53,116 nt of DNA from Lysobacterales bacterium. Its GTDB lineage: Bacteria > Pseudomonadota > Gammaproteobacteria > Nevskiales > Salinisphaeraceae. A program made the translations under genes and the position numbers. The notes under the pieces were generated by a model. It had not been told where the DNA came from, ran no database searches, and was given only the letters and a program-made list of their open reading frames with translations. Positions 17,065 through 25,748 of this stretch are shown here, one piece after another. The first letter of the stretch is position 1. Each line of letters begins with the position of its first letter. The stretch lies in assembly GCA_002715985.1 (NCBI GenBank), contig PBAO01000062.1:1-53116 (forward strand), read 5' to 3'.

Positions 17065-17969
17065 AACCCCCCCAGCGAGCGGCTGATCGACACGAATGCC
17101 GGGCCCACGATGAAAATCAGAAGCGGCGGGAAAAAACAGGTCACCAGAACCACGGTCATTTTCCCCGACAATATATTGACCTGCTCGCGCGTCGCCATAG
17201 TCCGTTTGGCGTGCATCGTGTCCAGCGCTTCCGTCAGCGGCGCTCTGACCTCCCCGCCATATCGCTCGACCTGGCGCAGAATGCCGAGAACCAGTTCGAG
17301 ATCGTCGATGGCAAGATCCTTGCCCGTCTCGCGCAGTAGCGCATCGGCCTCGGCCCCTGCCTGAATCTGTCGAACGATCGGGTCTAGCTCGTCAACGAGC
17401 GTTTTCATCGTTGCGCGCCCCTCGCGGACCAGGCTGGTCAGGGCCTGGCGCATGTTCAGACCGGCATCGAACAGCAGAATCAGCAGATTGATGAACAGGG
17501 GCACATCCTTTTCTATCTGCTGGCGCCGGGCCGCGGCCCGGCGGCGCAGTAAATAGCGCGGCAACAGAAGCGAGCCGATCAGAACCCCCACGATCAACAA
17601 TATCTGCATGGATCCGCGGCCGGGCCATATCAGTACAGCAATGCCCAGAGCGACGGCCCCGAGCGGCAGACTGATCTGCAACAGATAGAAACCGGCGCGA
17701 GCACGCGCACCGCGTAGACCGGCCTGTATCAGCAGGCGACGTGTCTCCTCGGCATCGCCGATCACGCGATCAAAGGCGGCCCCGCGACTTGCCAGTGCCT
17801 GTGCCCAGCCCCGATCCCGAATCGCACTGCGAGATCGCCCATGCGTGGCCCCCAGATATCGCTCGGCCTGGCGCCGGTGATCCAGCCGCCGAGCGGCCAG
17901 CCACAACACCACGCCGAAACCCATCAGCACGAGCGAGACCGCCAGCGGATACAGCAGCCCGCTATTCAT
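17061..17969 (-). CDS. tadC: TadC-like type II secretion F-domain platform protein
   Basis: A 302-residue inner-membrane protein with an N-terminal transmembrane segment (LYPLAVSLVLMGFGVVLWLAA), a paired segment around residues 95-135, and the T2SSF/GspF domain DVPLFINLLILLFDAGLNMRQAL. A conserved cytoplasmic helix follows (EALDTMHAKRTMATREQVNI), then a C-terminal membrane helix (MTVVLVTCFFPPLLIFIVGPAF). With TadB it forms the platform coupled to the TadA ATPase. It overlaps both tadB and tadD by 4 nt. Confidence 0.92.
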   Translation of the reverse strand: MNSGLLYPLAVSLVLMGFGVVLWLAARRLDHRRQAERYLGATHGRSRSAIRDRGWAQALASRGAAFDRVIGDAEETRRLLIQAGLRGARARAGFYLLQISLPLGAVALGIAVLIWPGRGSMQILLIVGVLIGSLLLPRYLLRRRAAARRQQIEKDVPLFINLLILLFDAGLNMRQALTSLVREGRATMKTLVDELDPIVRQIQAGAEADALLRETGKDLAIDDLELVLGILRQVERYGGEVRAPLTEALDTMHAKRTMATREQVNILSGKMTVVLVTCFFPPLLIFIVGPAFVSISRSLGGL

Positions 17970-18886
17970 GCCTCCGGCTCCTTCAGACCGGCCATCATTC
18001 GCCAGATGATGAATAAACCGAGTAGCTCGAGCAGCACGGCAAGCACCGCCGCCAGCTGGCCGCCGGTGCTTGTCAGCATATCCGCGTAATACCCGGGATT
18101 CTGGATATAGAAGAAGCCGGTGATGGCCAGCGGGATGGCCGCCACCACATAGGCAGAGAAACGGGTCTCGCCGGTCAGCGCCTTGAGCTCGGCGCTCGCG
18201 GCCTCGCGCTGACGAATGGTATCGATCAAGGTCGCCATGATCTGGCGCATGGAGCCACCATACTGACGATTCACCGTTGCGCTCAGCGCCAGAATATCCA
18301 GTGCCTTGAGCTCGTAGAGCCGTGCTGTGCCGGCCAGGCTCGTCTCCAGATCACCGCCGAGCTCGACCTGACGCGTCACGCTGAGAAACACGTCCCGGAT
18401 CGGGGCATCGGATTCCAGGGCCGCGGCATACATGGCCTCCTCGAAGCTGTTGCCGGCCGTCAACGCACGCAGCATATAGCCCAGAAACTGCGGCAACTGT
18501 TGATTGAGTCGATGCCGCAAGCGGTTTTGCAGATGACGCAGCACCAGCGGTACGAGGCCCAGCCCGATCAGTGCCAGCCCCACCCCGGCCCATCCGAGGA
18601 GTGTCGTCAGTCCGACAGCCAATAAGACGCCCGCCGCCACACCACCACGCACGCGAGACGTCGAAACCTGGTGATAACCGGCCGAGGCCAGCGCGCGACG
18701 CAGACCGAACGTGAGCCGCTCGGTGCGGGGCGCTTCGCCGGCGCGTGCGCCGGCCTCGCCCCGCACCGAGCGGATCCGTGCACGCGCGTTCAGGCGTGTC
18801 TGTCGTTGTCGCGTGTTGGCCAGTGCCAGGGCGCCGAGACTCGCCGCCAGCAAGCACAGGACAAGACTGAGCCAAAGCAGTGTCAT
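17966..18886 (-). CDS. tadB: TadB-like type II secretion F-domain platform protein
   Basis: A 306-residue inner-membrane protein. It starts with a membrane helix (LLWLSLVLCLLAASLGALALA), has a second hydrophobic region (AAGVLLAVGLTTLLGWAGVG), then the F domain with QLPQFLGYMLRALTAGNSFE and RQREAASAELKALTGETRFS. A C-terminal membrane pair follows. It forms the pilus assembly platform with TadC. Start and stop overlap tadA and tadC by 4 nt each (ATGA type), showing tight translational coupling. Confidence 0.92.
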   Translation of the reverse strand: MTLLWLSLVLCLLAASLGALALANTRQRQTRLNARARIRSVRGEAGARAGEAPRTERLTFGLRRALASAGYHQVSTSRVRGGVAAGVLLAVGLTTLLGWAGVGLALIGLGLVPLVLRHLQNRLRHRLNQQLPQFLGYMLRALTAGNSFEEAMYAAALESDAPIRDVFLSVTRQVELGGDLETSLAGTARLYELKALDILALSATVNRQYGGSMRQIMATLIDTIRQREAASAELKALTGETRFSAYVVAAIPLAITGFFYIQNPGYYADMLTSTGGQLAAVLAVLLELLGLFIIWRMMAGLKEPEA

Positions 18887-20091
18887 ACCCCCTCCGTAGG
18901 CTGCACGTGCTCGTCGGTCTCTGGATCGTGTTCATAGATCACGCCCAGATCGATTTCACCACCGTGTACCTCACCGACGCGTTGAATCGAGCGGACCCGG
19001 CGTCGCCCGCTGGCATGGCGCGAGACATGGACGATCAGATCGAGAGCCGCCGCGATCTGATGCAGAAACGTGGTTTCCTGGCCGGCAAACCCGGCGAAAC
19101 CGGCCAGCAACTGCAGGCGATGAATCGCATCGCGTGGCGAGTTCGCATGCAATGTGGTCATGGAACCGTCATGCCCGGTGTTCATGGCCTGGAGCATATC
19201 CAGCACCTCATCGCCGCGCACCTCGCCCACGATGATGCGATCGGGACGCATACGAAGCGCGTTGCGCACGAGATCGCGCGCCGAGACCGCGCGTTCGCCT
19301 TCCAGATTCGGAGGACGCGTCTCCAGACGCACCACGTGCTCATGCACCAGACGCAACTCGGCGGCGTCCTCGATCGTGATGACACGCTCCCCGGCCTCGG
19401 TCCACTGGCTGATCATGTTCAAGAATGTCGTTTTGCCCGACCCGGTTCCACCGATGACCAGAATATTGGCGCGTGAGGCGACCTGATCTCTCAGAAAGTC
19501 GGCCTGGCTGGGTGAAAGCGTGTTGGCAGCGATCAGCTCGTCGACGGTCAGCGCATGTTTCTTGAATTTCCGAATCGACAGGCAGGGCCCGTCGAGCGCC
19601 AACGGCGGGATGATCGCGTTGACGCGGCTGCCGTCCGGCAGGCGTGCATCGACCATGGGCGTCGACTCGTCGAGCCGTCGGCCCAACGGCGCCAGTATGC
19701 GTTGTGCCACGCGCAGAATATGGGCGTTGCTGGCAAATCGAACGGATTCGGATACCAACCGGCCGTTTCGTTCGGTATACACACGCCGCGGGCCGTTGAC
19801 CACGATATCGTCGACATCATCATCGGCGATCAATGGCTCGAGCGGACCGAAGCCCACCATCTCGTTGAGCACATCGTCGGCCAAGTCGACGATCTCGAGC
19901 TGATTGATCGGCAATCGCTGCAGGCGTGCATACTCGCTGGCCTCACGCCGCACCAGCTCGCGCGACTTGGCGATTGGCCGGTCCTCGAGTTTGATATCGC
20001 GATCTTCGAGCAGTCGGATCAAGTGCAGATGCAGAGCCGCCTTGAGCTCTTGATAACGATCGGTCAGACGAAAGGCGTGTTGTTCCGACAT
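18883..20091 (-). CDS. tadA: TadA/CpaF-type secretion ATPase
   Basis: A 402-residue cytoplasmic GspE-family hexameric ATPase that powers Flp pilus assembly. Walker A is GGTGSGKTT (214-222), the Asp box ITIEDAAEL follows, Walker B is RIIVGEVRG (285-293), and the His box TGHDGSMTTLHA spans 305-316. The N-terminal domain carries PLEPLIADDDVDDIVVNG, typical of CpaF. The start ATG at 20089-20091 is chosen because AAGGGG lies 7 nt upstream and its A is shared with the tadZ stop (TGATG). An in-frame start 8 codons upstream would overlap tadZ further. Confidence 0.95.
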   Translation of the reverse strand: MSEQHAFRLTDRYQELKAALHLHLIRLLEDRDIKLEDRPIAKSRELVRREASEYARLQRLPINQLEIVDLADDVLNEMVGFGPLEPLIADDDVDDIVVNGPRRVYTERNGRLVSESVRFASNAHILRVAQRILAPLGRRLDESTPMVDARLPDGSRVNAIIPPLALDGPCLSIRKFKKHALTVDELIAANTLSPSQADFLRDQVASRANILVIGGTGSGKTTFLNMISQWTEAGERVITIEDAAELRLVHEHVVRLETRPPNLEGERAVSARDLVRNALRMRPDRIIVGEVRGDEVLDMLQAMNTGHDGSMTTLHANSPRDAIHRLQLLAGFAGFAGQETTFLHQIAAALDLIVHVSRHASGRRRVRSIQRVGEVHGGEIDLGVIYEHDPETDEHVQPTEGV

Positions 20092-21332
20092 CAGCGCCCC
20101 TTGAGTGCCAGCCATGCCCGACGCAACCGCCCGGCCGCCCCGCGACCGGCGACACCGTTGCCCGATTGCCCGCTCAAGGACCGGGCGATCTGTTCGGCCG
20201 CACCGATGAACGATTCGGTCGCGGAGGAGCGCTCAAGCACCCGCCCGGCATCCATCGCCTGCTGTCGCGTACTGAGCCGGTCGCTCAGATTGGCCACCAC
20301 GGGCCGTGACAGCAGTTCTTCCAGGCGTGCCGCATCCAGACCTTGTCGATCCATCTGCCGGGTCACAATCAACCCCGCGTCATGGCGCGCCGCGCCGTGT
20401 GACTGCAGGCGGCTCATAAGCGCCGCGGTATGGCGCACTTGCACAACCGACGTATCCAGACAGAGGAGACATTGTGTCGCGCCCGCCTCCAGCTCTGTTA
20501 CCACCGATTCCTGGACGCCGCTGTCCATGACCACGAGCACCTGATCGACCAGACCGCGGGCCTTGTCGACGAGCGCTGGCAACCGTGACCACAAGTTATC
20601 CGCCTCGACGACTGCTTCCCGCTCGGCGTTCGCCAGATAGAACACGCCGCGTCCCAGGCTGGGAAAGGCGCTGTCGATCAGGGTGTCGTCACAGCGCTCG
20701 ACATCCGCCAGCGCATCGCGCAGAAAGAAATCCGGCTTTTGGCCAAACAGAATCGACAACGTCCCGGCCGGCACGCTGGCATCGATCAACAACACGCGCT
20801 GGCCGGTATCGTCGGGGCCGAATCTCCCGGCCAGCGCCAGTGCCACGTGTGCGGCGAAAAAAACCGTATCGGCGCTCGTGCGGGCCGACAGGAACAGACA
20901 GGCCGAGCCACGCCCCCGCGACATGGCCGGCTGCTCTCGTGCCGGCGCCCGGGCACGCTCTGCGGCGTGTGCAAAGCGCTGCAAGACATCGGACAAGCGT
21001 GCATCGTCACTGCCGCGCACAAGAAAATCTTCGGCCCCGGCACGCACGACCGGCAGCACCACGCCGCCGGCATCGGTATCGCCGACAGCAACGATCGGCA
21101 ACGCAGGGTGCGTTTCGGCGACGGCCTGGATGATATCCGTGCCCAGTTCGAGCGCCTCGGCATGAACCCGGATGACCACCACACTGCCGGCCGGCAGATC
21201 GTCGATCGCGGCGAGCAGAGCGCCACGGCTTTCGCCGGCCCCCAGCTCGACTTCGCCATGACAGCCCACGACCCCAGCCAGCCACTCGGCCCACTGACGA
21301 TCGGCTAGACACAAGAGCACTCGCATCGCCAT
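20091..21332 (-). CDS. tadZ: TadZ/CpaE-like pilus localisation protein with degenerate Walker A
   Basis: A 413-residue protein. Residues 1-120 form a receiver-like alpha/beta domain (PIVAVGDTDAGG, VVRAGAEDFLVRG). Residues about 140-390 are MinD/ParA-like (VLLIDASVPAGTLSILFG, VLVVMDSGVQESVVTELEAG). TadZ proteins position the Tad machine at the pole. The Walker A position, around residues 149-157, reads SARTSADTV with no P-loop Lys or paired glycines, so nucleotide binding by the canonical loop is unlikely. The gene begins 3 nt after the rcpA stop. M1 (21332) or M3 (21326) could be used. Confidence 0.85.
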   Translation of the reverse strand: MAMRVLLCLADRQWAEWLAGVVGCHGEVELGAGESRGALLAAIDDLPAGSVVVIRVHAEALELGTDIIQAVAETHPALPIVAVGDTDAGGVVLPVVRAGAEDFLVRGSDDARLSDVLQRFAHAAERARAPAREQPAMSRGRGSACLFLSARTSADTVFFAAHVALALAGRFGPDDTGQRVLLIDASVPAGTLSILFGQKPDFFLRDALADVERCDDTLIDSAFPSLGRGVFYLANAEREAVVEADNLWSRLPALVDKARGLVDQVLVVMDSGVQESVVTELEAGATQCLLCLDTSVVQVRHTAALMSRLQSHGAARHDAGLIVTRQMDRQGLDAARLEELLSRPVVANLSDRLSTRQQAMDAGRVLERSSATESFIGAAEQIARSLSGQSGNGVAGRGAAGRLRRAWLALKGR

Positions 21333-21335
21333 GCG

Positions 21336-22616
21336 CTATCTGGAGAAGCCGGTTCGACTGCCGGTATCGAAGTCACCGGCCTCGTCCAGGAACAGCTTGG
21401 CGCTGCTCGGATCATAGTGCTTGTACTTTTCCCCCGGCAGATCAACCTTCGTGCCGCGCTCCAGCGGCGTCACCAGATGCGGGGTCACGATCATGATCAG
21501 CTCGCGATTCCGTCGCTCATAGCGTGTCGAGCGAAAAAAAGCGCCGAGCACGGGCAACTCGCCGAGCCAGGGCACCTTGTCGACGTTCGCCATCATGTTG
21601 CGATCCACAAGGCCTGAAATGATGAACGATTGGCCATCGCCCAGCTCCACCGTGGTATCAGTCCGGCGTTTGCGCAGCCCCGGAACCTGCACGCCGTTGA
21701 GCGTGACCGCGCTGGAAAAATCGAGCTCGCTGACGCTGGGGGCCAGTTTGAGCACGATTCTGTCCGGCGAAAGCACGGTCGGCGTCAGTGTCAGTTGAAT
21801 ACCGAACTGTTTGAACTCGATGGTGATCGCCGAGTTGCCACCGATACCGCCGCCGCCCTGAGCGACCGGAACCGGAAACTCGCCCCCCGCGAGAAACGTC
21901 GCGGTCTGGCCACTCATGGCCACCAGCGATGGCTCGCTCAGTATGTTCATCAACCCGCGGCGCTCGAGAATGCTCAGGTAGCCGGCCGTGCTCTTGTTGG
22001 AATCGGAGATCACCAGATTGAACGCATCGCCGATCGGCTTGAACGCGCCGCTGGACAGGATATCCAGCCCTGCGCCCATGGGATCGATACCGGCGCTCTT
22101 GCCCGGCGGCGAAACGCCGATCGCGGATTCCCCGGGGGCATTGCTGGCAAAGTTGAAACCGATCTGGCGCAGCGTGCTGCGCGACAGCTCGGCAATCTGG
22201 ATATCGGTCTGCACCTGGACACTGAAATCATCGGCCTGCGCCCCGAGCACCGGCGCATCGGCAGCGGCGATATTGACCGGGAAACGCATGGGCGACTGAC
22301 CATCCCGCATCCAGGCGATCAGGCTGGTCGAGCCACGCTTGTTGCCAGTCAGCATGACTTGCGCATCGCCCGTCACCGACACATCGGCAATCTCGGGGTC
22401 GCCGATCGCCACGCGCTCGATCGGCCCCGGCATCATGACGAGCCGCTGCTGGCCCGGCGGCACATTGAGCTCGCCCGCGCGAATCGTCGATGCATCGAGG
22501 GCCAGTGCCGGCCCCGTGGCCATCAGGGTCAGTACCAGAACGCATCCCAGAGCATGGCGCTTGAATCGTTTCATTCGATGTATGACTCCCCGGGTGTCGC
22601 GACCAGGCCGGCTCAT
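21336..22616 (-). CDS. rcpA: RcpA/CpaC-type outer-membrane secretin
   Basis: A 426-residue secretin, the outer-membrane pore for the Flp pilus. A signal peptide (RFKRHALGCVLVLTLMATGPALA) is followed by the BON-like/N domain (RLVMMPGPIERVAIGDPEIA, GNKRGSTSLIAW). The C-terminal secretin domain carries NILSEPSLVAMSGQTATFLAGGEFP, IEFKQFGIQLTLTPTVL and DTTVELGDGQSFIISGLVD, ending VPWLGELPVLGAFF and ELIMIVTPHLV. The start at 22616 overlaps the rcpC stop by 4 nt; an internal ATG at 22574 would give a more normal signal peptide and is an equally good candidate. Confidence 0.93.
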   Translation of the reverse strand: MSRPGRDTRGVIHRMKRFKRHALGCVLVLTLMATGPALALDASTIRAGELNVPPGQQRLVMMPGPIERVAIGDPEIADVSVTGDAQVMLTGNKRGSTSLIAWMRDGQSPMRFPVNIAAADAPVLGAQADDFSVQVQTDIQIAELSRSTLRQIGFNFASNAPGESAIGVSPPGKSAGIDPMGAGLDILSSGAFKPIGDAFNLVISDSNKSTAGYLSILERRGLMNILSEPSLVAMSGQTATFLAGGEFPVPVAQGGGGIGGNSAITIEFKQFGIQLTLTPTVLSPDRIVLKLAPSVSELDFSSAVTLNGVQVPGLRKRRTDTTVELGDGQSFIISGLVDRNMMANVDKVPWLGELPVLGAFFRSTRYERRNRELIMIVTPHLVTPLERGTKVDLPGEKYKHYDPSSAKLFLDEAGDFDTGSRTGFSR

Positions 22617-23524
22617 GGCACGGCCACGCGGCTTGATTCATTACCGCGAAAGACTTGTATCGTGGGACGTGGCGCCGAGCGCTGCGCCGGTCGGGTCGGG
22701 CGCGATCGTCGGGACTCGGCCGGGTCCGGGGGAGCGCCTGTCAGCTCACGCAGGGTCAGCGACGTGCCTGGGCCATCGCGATCGACGCCCGAGGCCGCGA
22801 GCTTCCCCAGCCGGGCCTGCGCCATGCGGCGGGCGTCGGTCTCGCCGATCAGCGCCAGACGAAGCTGGCCAACCTCCTCGCCCAGAACAAGACGCGGCAC
22901 CTGGTCACGCGGCACGGCCAGTACCGCAGTCGTCTGACGGCCGGTATCGTTTTTGGCCGCCGCCTCGTCCGTCTGGTCGAGCAGCCGGTTACGAAACGCC
23001 AACAGCCGCAGACCGGCCAACAGCACGCGTGCCTGGCTCTGCTCGACTTCCTGGCCGCGGGCGGGCAGATAAAGCAGCACATCGACCATATCGCCGGGAC
23101 CGACGAACCCACCGGCACTCACCGCATCGTTGACCGGAATGGACACGGCCTGCATGCCGGCGGGCACCAGCTGCGCCAGCTCGCTGAACGTGATCAGGGC
23201 ATCCCGGGCCAGGACGTCGTTGTTCGCCACCGCCTGACTGGGCATGCGTCCGATCAGGTCGTCGATATCGCTGAAGTACGCCCGATCCGGTGGCGGCATC
23301 TGCACCCGGTCGAGGTCATCGGCCGTCAACGATACGAACGGCGCCAGATCATGCGCGGCCACGACAACATCGACGTTGTTAGCCGGCTGATCCGACGGCG
23401 CCCCGTGCCGCTCGCCGAGCGTGGGCGACGACGCCCCACCCGGCATGAAAAAAGCAATCGCTGCCACGATGACCGCCGCGATCAACAAAACGATCGCAGC
23501 CCCCCGTAAAACATTCGTACTCAC
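22613..23524 (-). CDS. rcpC: RcpC/CpaB-type Flp pilus assembly protein
   Basis: A 303-residue protein with an N-terminal membrane anchor (GAAIVLLIAAVIVAAIAFF). A SAF domain follows (VVVAAHDLAPFVSLTADDLD, then PAGMQAVSIPVND) and the CpaB central region (AGGFVGPGDMVDVLLYLPA, TAVLAVPRDQVPRLVLGEE). The C-terminal tail is basic and disordered. CpaB proteins work with the secretin and may bind peptidoglycan-like glycans. It follows the second pseudopilin by 35 nt and overlaps rcpA by 4 nt. Confidence 0.9.
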   Translation of the reverse strand: MSTNVLRGAAIVLLIAAVIVAAIAFFMPGGASSPTLGERHGAPSDQPANNVDVVVAAHDLAPFVSLTADDLDRVQMPPPDRAYFSDIDDLIGRMPSQAVANNDVLARDALITFSELAQLVPAGMQAVSIPVNDAVSAGGFVGPGDMVDVLLYLPARGQEVEQSQARVLLAGLRLLAFRNRLLDQTDEAAAKNDTGRQTTAVLAVPRDQVPRLVLGEEVGQLRLALIGETDARRMAQARLGKLAASGVDRDGPGTSLTLRELTGAPPDPAESRRSRPTRPAQRSAPRPTIQVFRGNESSRVAVP

Positions 23525-23559
23525 GCCGTCCCCCGTTGACGAGTGGCTACACTAGCCGA

Positions 23560-24048
23560 TCACGGATAGCCGTAACATGCCTCGGCTATCATCCCCCCCG
23601 GGTTCGTCGGTGGCACCACGACCCCCAGAAATTCAACGCTTTGAAATGCCATGACACCCGGAGAGCGCGTGTCCAGACTCACCCGAATGCCGCCGGCAGC
23701 CCCGGCGCCGCACTCGGCAGCGCCGGGGCCGGAAAACCCGACCGTAATCGCCTGCGGCGGCGCCCACTCGAGCGACGACAGCACAACGGCGCGTACGGCA
23801 CTTTCGTCGATCCCGCCGGTCGACGGGTCGAGCGTCTGGGTCGCCAGCTGGGCCGCATTGCCGGTTGCACGTTCAAGCGCGGTCTTCAGTACAAACGCAT
23901 AGCCGTAGTAGACCACACCCACGAGCAGCAATAGAAGCAGCGGCAAGACCACGGCAAACTCGACCAGGCTCGCCCCCTGCTGGCGATGAAACAGGCACTG
24001 TTGTCCGGCACAGGTGCCCGGCAGGGGGCGGTGACGGGCGATGCCCAC
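23560..24048 (-). CDS. TadE/TadF-like pseudopilin
   Basis: A 162-residue protein with a class IVb prepilin N terminus: QQG25|A26SLVE30F followed by the hydrophobic run AVVLPLLLLLLVGVVYYGYA. Gly at -1 and Glu at +5 fit prepilin peptidase processing. The start is the GTG at 24046-24048, whose first base is the last base of the upstream gene's TAG. The open frame reads further upstream but that part lies inside the other pseudopilin gene. The C-terminal domain has three Cys, two of them well spaced (AECGAG, EACYGYP). Whether it is TadE or TadF cannot be decided. Confidence 0.85.
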   Translation of the reverse strand: MGIARHRPLPGTCAGQQCLFHRQQGASLVEFAVVLPLLLLLLVGVVYYGYAFVLKTALERATGNAAQLATQTLDPSTGGIDESAVRAVVLSSLEWAPPQAITVGFSGPGAAECGAGAAGGIRVSLDTRSPGVMAFQSVEFLGVVVPPTNPGGMIAEACYGYP

Positions 24049-24563
24049 TAGAAGTACGTCGTGGATCGGGCCGATACACGCTCCGGTAGCGGCACGAGAC
24101 CGATCCGCGGCGTATGGTGCAGCAACTCCGCCAGCGGCCGCGCAAGCGTGACCTCGACCGATATCGCGGCGCCCGTGTCCTCCGACTCGATGATGCACAC
24201 ACGATTGCCCGTGGGCGGGCCGCATCGTGTCGATGGCGACAGTGCCGTGTCGCTGGCCTGGCTCACCGTGACCAGGCCCAAGGCATCGCTGGCAACCTTG
24301 CTGTCGAAACGTGCCGCCATTTCGGTCGAGAAGGTCTCGTTGGCCAGGGCATGAATACGCGCGACAGCATCCGGAGCCGTCGGGTCGACGATCACGACCG
24401 CGTTGCCAACGGTATGGGCCACCCGTTGTAGACTCTGCTGGGAATAGAAAAAAACGCCGTAGAGCAGCGTGCCCAGCGTGATCGCCAGAAAAACCGGCAG
24501 TGCAATGGCGGTTTCGATCATTGCAGCGCCGGTTTCGGCGGTCTCAGACATCGGCTGCGCCAT
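24048..24563 (-). CDS. tadE: TadE-like pseudopilin
   Basis: A 171-residue protein with TETGAAMIE17TAIALPVFLAITLGTLLYGVFF near the start, matching a TadE N terminus: Gly12 would be -1 and Glu17 +5 after cleavage. The rest is a periplasmic domain with one Cys pair (TRCGPP, NRVCII). The ATG at 24561-24563 is chosen because the hydrophobic segment then begins at the usual distance and AGGGG precedes it; an upstream in-frame ATG at 24635 would add 24 residues. It lies 92 nt after flp and overlaps the next pseudopilin by 1 nt. Confidence 0.83.
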   Translation of the reverse strand: MAQPMSETAETGAAMIETAIALPVFLAITLGTLLYGVFFYSQQSLQRVAHTVGNAVVIVDPTAPDAVARIHALANETFSTEMAARFDSKVASDALGLVTVSQASDTALSPSTRCGPPTGNRVCIIESEDTGAAISVEVTLARPLAELLHHTPRIGLVPLPERVSARSTTYF

Positions 24564-24655
24564 AGGATGGCCCCTGCCCGAAAACGCGTGCCCGGTTCCG
24601 GCCCCGTGTCGGATGAGCAGGTCCATACGACGCATGGGGCACGATGGCCGAATTA

Positions 24656-24856
24656 CTACGAGGTTCCAGGCGCCTCTGCGCTAATTGTGTTTTGAGCTTC
24701 GGTGAAGAATCCGGAAATATCACCGCCAATTGCCGCAATAGCAGTGATAGCCGCGATGGATATCAATCCGACAATCAGTCCATACTCAACCAGCGTGGCG
24801 CCTTCTTCCTTGCCACGGCGTACGTTCGTCTTGCGTATATTGCTCATCGGGCGCAT
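24656..24856 (-). CDS. flp: Flp-type pilin (class IVb)
   Basis: A 66-residue prepilin. A basic leader MRPMSNIRKTNVRRGKEEG is cleaved after Gly19, giving mature A20-TLVE24-Y25 with Glu at +5 and Tyr at +6. A hydrophobic helix GLIVGLISIAAITAIAAIG follows, then a short polar tail. This is the major subunit of the Tad pilus. The start ATG at 24856 has AAGGAG 6 nt upstream on the minus strand. It is the first gene of the 12-gene operon, and its leader has a hairpin at 24884-24905. The local prepilin peptidase gene (tadV/cpaA) is absent. Confidence 0.94.
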   Translation of the reverse strand: MRPMSNIRKTNVRRGKEEGATLVEYGLIVGLISIAAITAIAAIGGDISGFFTEAQNTISAEAPGTS

Positions 24857-24883
24857 CTCAATCTCCTTGCATGTCTGGATGAA

Positions 24884-24905
24884 GGCTGGGCCTTACTACC
24901 CAGCC
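24884..24905 (-). promoter_or_regulatory. Hairpin in flp leader
   Basis: GGCTGGG pairs with CCCAGCC (7 bp, 8-nt loop), 27-48 nt upstream of the flp start on the minus strand. Without a T tract it is more likely an mRNA stability or translation element than a terminator. No convincing sigma-70 or sigma-54 promoter was fixed in the 200 bp upstream. Confidence 0.45.
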
Positions 24906-25083
24906 GGACTGGACGTATATTCGAATCTACCCAATTGCTCGAATGCATGCAAAACACATCATTAGCTTGAGCGCAATCTTATTGTCGGATTTTCTTTAGC
25001 GTGGTTCGGCCTGTATCACCGTAAAACGATGGCAGCCGTGTTCTGTTCTTCATAAGGGAATGGTTTTGTCTAGACTTGACCGA

Positions 25084-25746
25084 ATGGATATCGTGACGTT
25101 CGACAATGTGGTCAAGCGTTATGCTGGCGGCAAGCTGGCACTCGATAGAGTGTCGCTGTCGCTGGCCCGCGGCGAGATGGCGTTTCTGACCGGGCATTCG
25201 GGGGCAGGCAAGTCCACGCTGATGAAGCTGATCGGCCTCATCGAGCGCCCCACGCGGGGCCGTGTGGTCATCAACGGCACCGATCTGGCCCGTGTTTCGA
25301 GACGCCAGGTGCCGCGCTATCGCCAGCGTGTGGGCCTGATCTTCCAGAACTACAACCTGCTGTTCGATCGCACGGTCTTCGACAACGTGGCCTTGCCGCT
25401 GGTCATCCGCGGTCAGGTGCATCGCGATATCACGCGCCGGGTTCGGGCTGCGCTGGATACGGTGGGCCTGCTGTCACACGAAAAGAAGTTTCCCATCACG
25501 CTGTCCGGCGGTGAGCAGCAGCGTGTGGGGATCGCCCGAGCCGTGGTCGCACGCCCGCACCTGTTGCTGGCCGATGAGCCCACGGGCAATCTCGACCCCG
25601 AGCTGTCGGCCGACATCATGCGTCTGTTTACGCGACTCAACGAAACCGGCACGAGCATCATGATCGCGACCCACGATATCGATCTGGTCCAGGCCATGCG
25701 CTATCGCCGCATCACGCTCGATCACGGCCATCTGGAACAGGCCTGA
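25084..25746 (+). CDS. ftsE: Cell division ATP-binding protein FtsE
   Basis: A 220-residue ABC ATPase that with FtsX controls septal peptidoglycan hydrolysis at the divisome. Walker A is GHSGAGKST (37-45), the Q loop is in LIFQNYNLL, the signature [10 protein letters not shown] spans 140-149, and Walker B is [25 protein letters not shown] at 25084 aligns with the usual FtsE start; an ATG 8 codons upstream (25060) has AAGGGA directly abutting it and is less likely. ftsX follows by 2 nt. It is divergent from flp. Confidence 0.96.
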   Translation: MDIVTFDNVVKRYAGGKLALDRVSLSLARGEMAFLTGHSGAGKSTLMKLIGLIERPTRGRVVINGTDLARVSRRQVPRYRQRVGLIFQNYNLLFDRTVFDNVALPLVIRGQVHRDITRRVRAALDTVGLLSHEKKFPITLSGGEQQRVGIARAVVARPHLLLADEPTGNLDPELSADIMRLFTRLNETGTSIMIATHDIDLVQAMRYRRITLDHGHLEQA

Positions 25747-25748
25747 CC

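Noticed and set aside
24900-25060. Sigma-54 promoter upstream of flp
   Set aside because: A TTGCAT occurs on the minus strand, but the upstream GG of the -24 element is missing.
12406-25083. The Tad region as an integrative element
   Set aside because: No integrase, transposase, tRNA or flanking direct repeat was seen. Base composition looks like that of its neighbours.
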